DNA of 64,000 nucleotides from Scleromitrula shiraiana. Its lineage: Eukaryota > Ascomycota > Leotiomycetes > Helotiales > Sclerotiniaceae. The first letter of the stretch is position 1, and every line of letters starts with the position of its first letter. The notes under the pieces are model-generated. The model had not been told where the DNA came from, did not search any database, and was given only the letters and a program-made list of their open reading frames with translations. Shown one piece after another: positions 60,706 to 64,000 of the stretch. The stretch lies in NCBI GenBank assembly GCA_028455995.1, contig JABELC010000002.1:3534001-3598000 (forward strand), given 5' to 3'. The position numbers and the translations under genes were made by a program.

Positions 60706-61968
60706 ATGTCTTCACCGCATGAGATCTTGGTTCTTGGTGGTAATCTTGCCGGTATAGGCGCGGTCCATCAATTACTTCGATCAGTCATTCCCACCTTAGA
60801 GCGACTTGATAAATCAAAATCATATCATGTTACACTTGCAACTCCCAACACACATTTGTTTTTCAAGATTGGAAGTCCGAGAGCTCTTATCAACCCCACT
60901 TTGATACCCGAATCTAAGATATTCCGGCCATTATCAGAAGGATTCTCCCAATACAGTCCCTCACAATTCGCTCTAGTCCAGGGATATGCCACATCTCTAG
61001 ATGCTACAAAACGAGCCGTCACCATTACGAGCGGAAACGCGACAAAACAACTTCACTATGATTCACTGATCTTAGCAACTGGCACAACCTCAACCTCTCC
61101 CTTATGGACCCTTCACAACGATCAATCCCTCACTACTAGTGCGCTGAAATCGATGCACGAAGCCCTTCCAAAAGCCAAAACCATCCTCATTTCAGGTGGT
61201 GGAGCTGTCGGTGTAGAAACGGCTGGAGAGATTTCTGCTGCTTACCCCTCTGCAAAAGTAACTTTACTTTCCGGTGGAAATCGACTTCTCGAGCGCGCAT
61301 TCCAATCTACGAGTGCCCGAGCCCAAGATTACCTTGAAAAGTTAGCGCATGTCGAAGTTGTTCACAATCTTCGAGTCGAAAGCTCAGACCCCCCGGCGCA
61401 TTCTACATCCCCCACTACTGTCAAATTGAGCGATGGGACTACCCGAAGTGTTGATCTTTATATCGATGCTACAGGTGGTGTTCCAAACTCACAGTATTTA
61501 CCACGCTCATGGTTGGATGAGACGGGACGGGTCATTACGAGTGATGAATATTTCCGTGTTCAGGGATCTGGATCGGACGATACAAAGGGAATATATGTAG
61601 TAGGAGATTTGGTGGCTGGTAGTTCCAATGATGCTTTGAATATCGATCCTATGCTCGCGTCAATGGCCTCTTCGATATCGGTAGATATTGCCAAGGAGTT
61701 CGATCTACCCAAGCAGGAGACGAGCTCTGGATATCTCGGATGGCTGTTGTCTGCAATATTTGGAGGATCAAGCACTTATCCAGTGCAAATCCCGTTCAAG
61801 CCTATGAAGGATACTGTTATGGTCCCCATTGGATACGATGGAGGCGTAGGTCAAGTGATGGGTTGGAGGGCTCCAAGTTTCTTGGTCAAGATGGGCAAGG
61901 GCAAGTCATTTTTGGTTGAGCTGGTGGGACCAATTCTTACGGGTTCTAAAATCAAGAAGGTTCAATAA
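60706..61968 (+). CDS. FAD-dependent pyridine nucleotide-disulfide oxidoreductase, AIF2/AMID-like
   Basis: Single-exon 420-residue flavoprotein of the AMID/FSP1-like group (NAD(P)H-dependent oxidoreductases). The first Rossmann motif is degenerate but recognisable: EILVLGGNLAGIGAV (residues 6-20). The conserved ATG (LILATGTTS, residue 122 on) is present. The second dinucleotide-binding motif is GGGAVGVETAGEI (164-176), followed by KVTLLSGGNRLLE. The FAD-contacting GIYVVGDLVAG is at 295-305, before the hydrophobic C-terminal segment. No targeting signal is obvious. Substrate not predictable; roles in quinone reduction or cell death are known for the family, but nothing in the neighbourhood decides. 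Firm family call. Confidence 0.88.
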   Translation: MSSPHEILVLGGNLAGIGAVHQLLRSVIPTLERLDKSKSYHVTLATPNTHLFFKIGSPRALINPTLIPESKIFRPLSEGFSQYSPSQFALVQGYATSLDATKRAVTITSGNATKQLHYDSLILATGTTSTSPLWTLHNDQSLTTSALKSMHEALPKAKTILISGGGAVGVETAGEISAAYPSAKVTLLSGGNRLLERAFQSTSARAQDYLEKLAHVEVVHNLRVESSDPPAHSTSPTTVKLSDGTTRSVDLYIDATGGVPNSQYLPRSWLDETGRVITSDEYFRVQGSGSDDTKGIYVVGDLVAGSSNDALNIDPMLASMASSISVDIAKEFDLPKQETSSGYLGWLLSAIFGGSSTYPVQIPFKPMKDTVMVPIGYDGGVGQVMGWRAPSFLVKMGKGKSFLVELVGPILTGSKIKKVQ

Positions 61969-62642
61969 GATTTTACTGATACGTTGGTATCTCCACTTGT
62001 TTTTCGTATTGCTGTAGAATAAATCTTTTAATTCAAATCTGGCAAAACGTTTAGCCAAGTTTTCTCCTACAACCCCTCTGCGTATAGTACTGTATTGAAT
62101 GTGCATTTGATCTGCAAACTCATGATGTTATTGTTGGCAAATCCTCGAAGTTGGCATAGACGATTATCTAGGATAATACGCATCATATATAAGTTTGCTG
62201 TCGAGCTCGCTGAACCGTTGAATGCCTGGGAGCTACATAGAGCGTCTAATGTCTATCTCAATCAGTCATGATTGAACCATAATATAGGTATCTCTAGCTG
62301 CTGGCCACTTCCTGAGGTTTTGCGTCTCTATGATGCATTATTCCACGACTTACTCCGTAAGCTATTTACCATGCCGTCCTCATGTTCACCTCAGGTTCTT
62401 CTGTCACATGCACAATCATGAATTTTTGTAATATTCGTCTGCCTGGCCAGTTGAACTTCTAAACTGATTCATCTTGAGAAACTCCTTCGAACTTGTGACT
62501 ATCAGATATAGCTTTCTGAGTTCATCTAGTTGCTCCAGATTTCCATTCACAGCTAAAGAACTACACACCCCTATCCCCTATCAAGAAACAAATATTCGAT
62601 CTAACATCTCTTTCCTTTACACGGTCATCCCTCCCAGACAAC
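61969..62642. other. Intergenic, about 670 bases
   Basis: 3' UTR of the oxidoreductase and upstream region of the small gene at 62643. Nothing else recognised. Confidence 0.4.
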
Positions 62643-63005
62643 ATGGCTGCATCTGTCAGCAAAGTTATTGTCAACACTCTAATCAAGTCCGTAACAAATA
62701 ATGGCACAAAAGTATCTTGCAGATATGCTACCAAAACTCAAAGTTGGGATCGTACCTATCTCGACGAAGACGTACAGGACCAGTTCGCAAACTCCATGGA
62801 GAAAGAAGAAAGTATTCCTGCTGGAGCAACGGTTGCTATCTAAGCGTAAGTAACGAATCCCTCATACCAAGGCAATTCAATTAATTCTAACACAAAAATC
62901 AGCGAAAAGCCCCACCTAAGTCGATCTGATACCAAAAAGCACTTCACTACGGTGTATGAGGATGACAAAGGAGAGCACATTGCCAGAAAACACGTTTATC
63001 CCTGA
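62643..63005 (+). CDS. Small unrecognised gene with a stop two bases before its donor site
   Basis: I do not recognise the protein. Exon 62643-62845 encodes MAASVSKVIVNTLIKSVTNN..., ending ATVAI and then TAA at 62841-62843, just before the donor GTAAGT at 62846. Splicing to 62903 (acceptor CAG) would continue the same frame as EKPHLSRSDTKKHFTTVYED to a TGA at 63003-63005. The second exon looks like coding sequence (no stops, hydrophilic, balanced). Either the protein is 66 residues and the rest is UTR, or a 101-residue gene has acquired a stop (CAA to TAA would do it). The N-terminus is Ser/Val/Lys-rich and could be a mitochondrial presequence, which is only a guess. Confidence 0.4.
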
Positions 63006-63299
63006 GTTCAGTCTGACAGGTTTGGAAAAACGCGATTTGTTATGGGGGAAGTACGAACGAGGTGTGAAGGTCTCTTATATTGCATCCAGATGGATCGTCG
63101 CATGAAAAGGGGCGAGCAGAGTGTTTGGTAGCTTGATTATGAGTCTTTAGGTCATTTTTTTGGACGGAAAACTGGCAGAGAATAGGGCATGGATCTGACT
63201 TCGACGATATTGATATATTTATAACGTATCCGATCATATTTTGCTGAGTGGGAGAGACAATTTAATTGATACGATACAATACAAATAACCTAACTCGAC

Positions 63300-64000
63300 A
63301 TGATTCTGCATCGTTCTCGTGTTTTCAAGACTACGAGGATGCTTTCAACCCTCGTTGGTCAATCTGGCCACGAATATATACGCCATAAAGTTATTCATCA
63401 TAATCCATCTAAACCACGAGATTCTGATATTCGATTAGCTATGTGAGTTGAAGCGATCTTTTTGTTTCAATCGCCGTGATTGATAGTTGATTGGAAATAT
63501 GATTATAGTTATAACGACAGGGCCTTTGTTTGAAAGCCTGTTTCTCCATCAATTTTCGACCTTTTAAAATAATTCAACGGAGAGTTTTAGGGTAATCATT
63601 GACTTCGAAATCTTGTTGATGAAAACGAGACAGAGCATATACTTGTCTACGAGTACTTTAAGACCAATCTACTAGAATTGGTTAGCAACTTTCCACCTCT
63701 TCCTTTACTAGCAAGAAAGAAAATCCTGAAGGAGGTAGGTTTGGGATTGACAGATATTCACTCGAAGCATTGGATACATTTAGGTGCAGTATTATCAACA
63801 TTTGATCACCATGCAATAAACCTTCCCTAATCTATTCTCCAACAGACATCAAGCCAGACAACGTATTTCTTAATTGGCGTACGGAAAAGCTGGACCAGTT
63901 TCGTGTGGACAGTGTTCAGTTAGGTGGTTTTGATTGTGCTCTCAAATTAGAAGGTCAGAAACTTTTAAAATATAAGATAGGAAATGTTATGTGGCGATGC
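63300..64000 (+). pseudogene. Protein-kinase-like pseudogene, cut by window end
   Basis: Exons 63300-63442, 63509-63783 and 63846 to the window edge join in phase. Kinase landmarks are DENETEHILVYEYF (hinge region), LPLLARKKILKEVGLGLTDIH (helix E) and HWIHLDIKPDN, the catalytic loop in HxDxKxxN form, across the second junction. GGFDCALKL stands in the DFG position, and the IGNVMW segment follows. It belongs to the expanded, atypical kinase-like genes of filamentous fungi. In the second exon the frame has TGA at 63531, TAA at 63570, TAG at 63588 and TGA at 63600. Flanking residues remain family-like in the same frame throughout, and three of the four stops are one C-to-T step from CAA, CAG or CGA. 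Non-functional as read. Confidence 0.7.

Noticed and set aside
1..64000. CRISPR arrays, rRNA or prophage
   Set aside because: None seen; the sequence is eukaryotic, and the only tandem repeats are the ones listed.

Overview
The window is filamentous ascomycete DNA. Genes carry many short introns (about 45-130 nt, GT..AG, several with CTAAC-type branch sites), intergenic DNA is AT-rich, and the gene set is fungal (ERG7-type oxidosqualene cyclase, Spo11, Sen2, Sgt1, HET-domain gene, GH18, spherulin-4/GH135-like protein, GMC oxidoreductases). The overall style suggests a Leotiomycete such as Botrytis, Sclerotinia or Monilinia; that placement is inference.

Layout. 1-15.2 kb is a compact housekeeping block: 3' part of tRNA-splicing endonuclease Sen2 (+), a 14-exon MFS sugar transporter (+), Spo11 (-), an oxidosqualene cyclase (+) whose usual DCTAE motif reads DCISE, the co-chaperone Sgt1 (+), a Ubc7-type E2 (-) and a PBP2-fold protein (+). 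15.2-30.8 kb is gene-poor. Within it sit two diverged paralogues (20.0-22.1 and 24.6-26.9 kb) that I do not recognise as a described family. Both have two homeodomain-like segments, a strongly conserved 35-residue block, basic NLS-like clusters, Q/N-rich low-complexity middles and an acidic C-terminus. Their promoters look alike (TCGCGA sites about 70-85 bp before a TATA box), so they may be a pair of regulators.

30.8-46 kb holds a GH18 protein (+), a broken 2EXR-domain gene (+), an alpha/beta hydrolase (-), an intact GMC oxidoreductase (+) followed by a decayed GMC gene that contains a foreign insertion, a spherulin-4/GH135-like protein (+) and a MITE-like element. 46-52 kb is mostly decay, with a HET-domain pseudogene on the minus strand. 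52.5-64 kb carries a phospholipase D (+), an internally deleted MFS transporter that is still open (-), glucosamine-6-phosphate N-acetyltransferase (-), an AIF-like FAD oxidoreductase (+), a small unrecognised gene with a stop beside its splice site, and the start of a kinase-like pseudogene cut by the window end.

A theme across the decayed genes is in-frame stops that one C-to-T or G-to-A transition would explain (CAA/CAG/CGA/TGG to stop). This resembles scars of repeat-induced point mutation, although the cause is inferred. No tRNA, rRNA or CRISPR array was seen.
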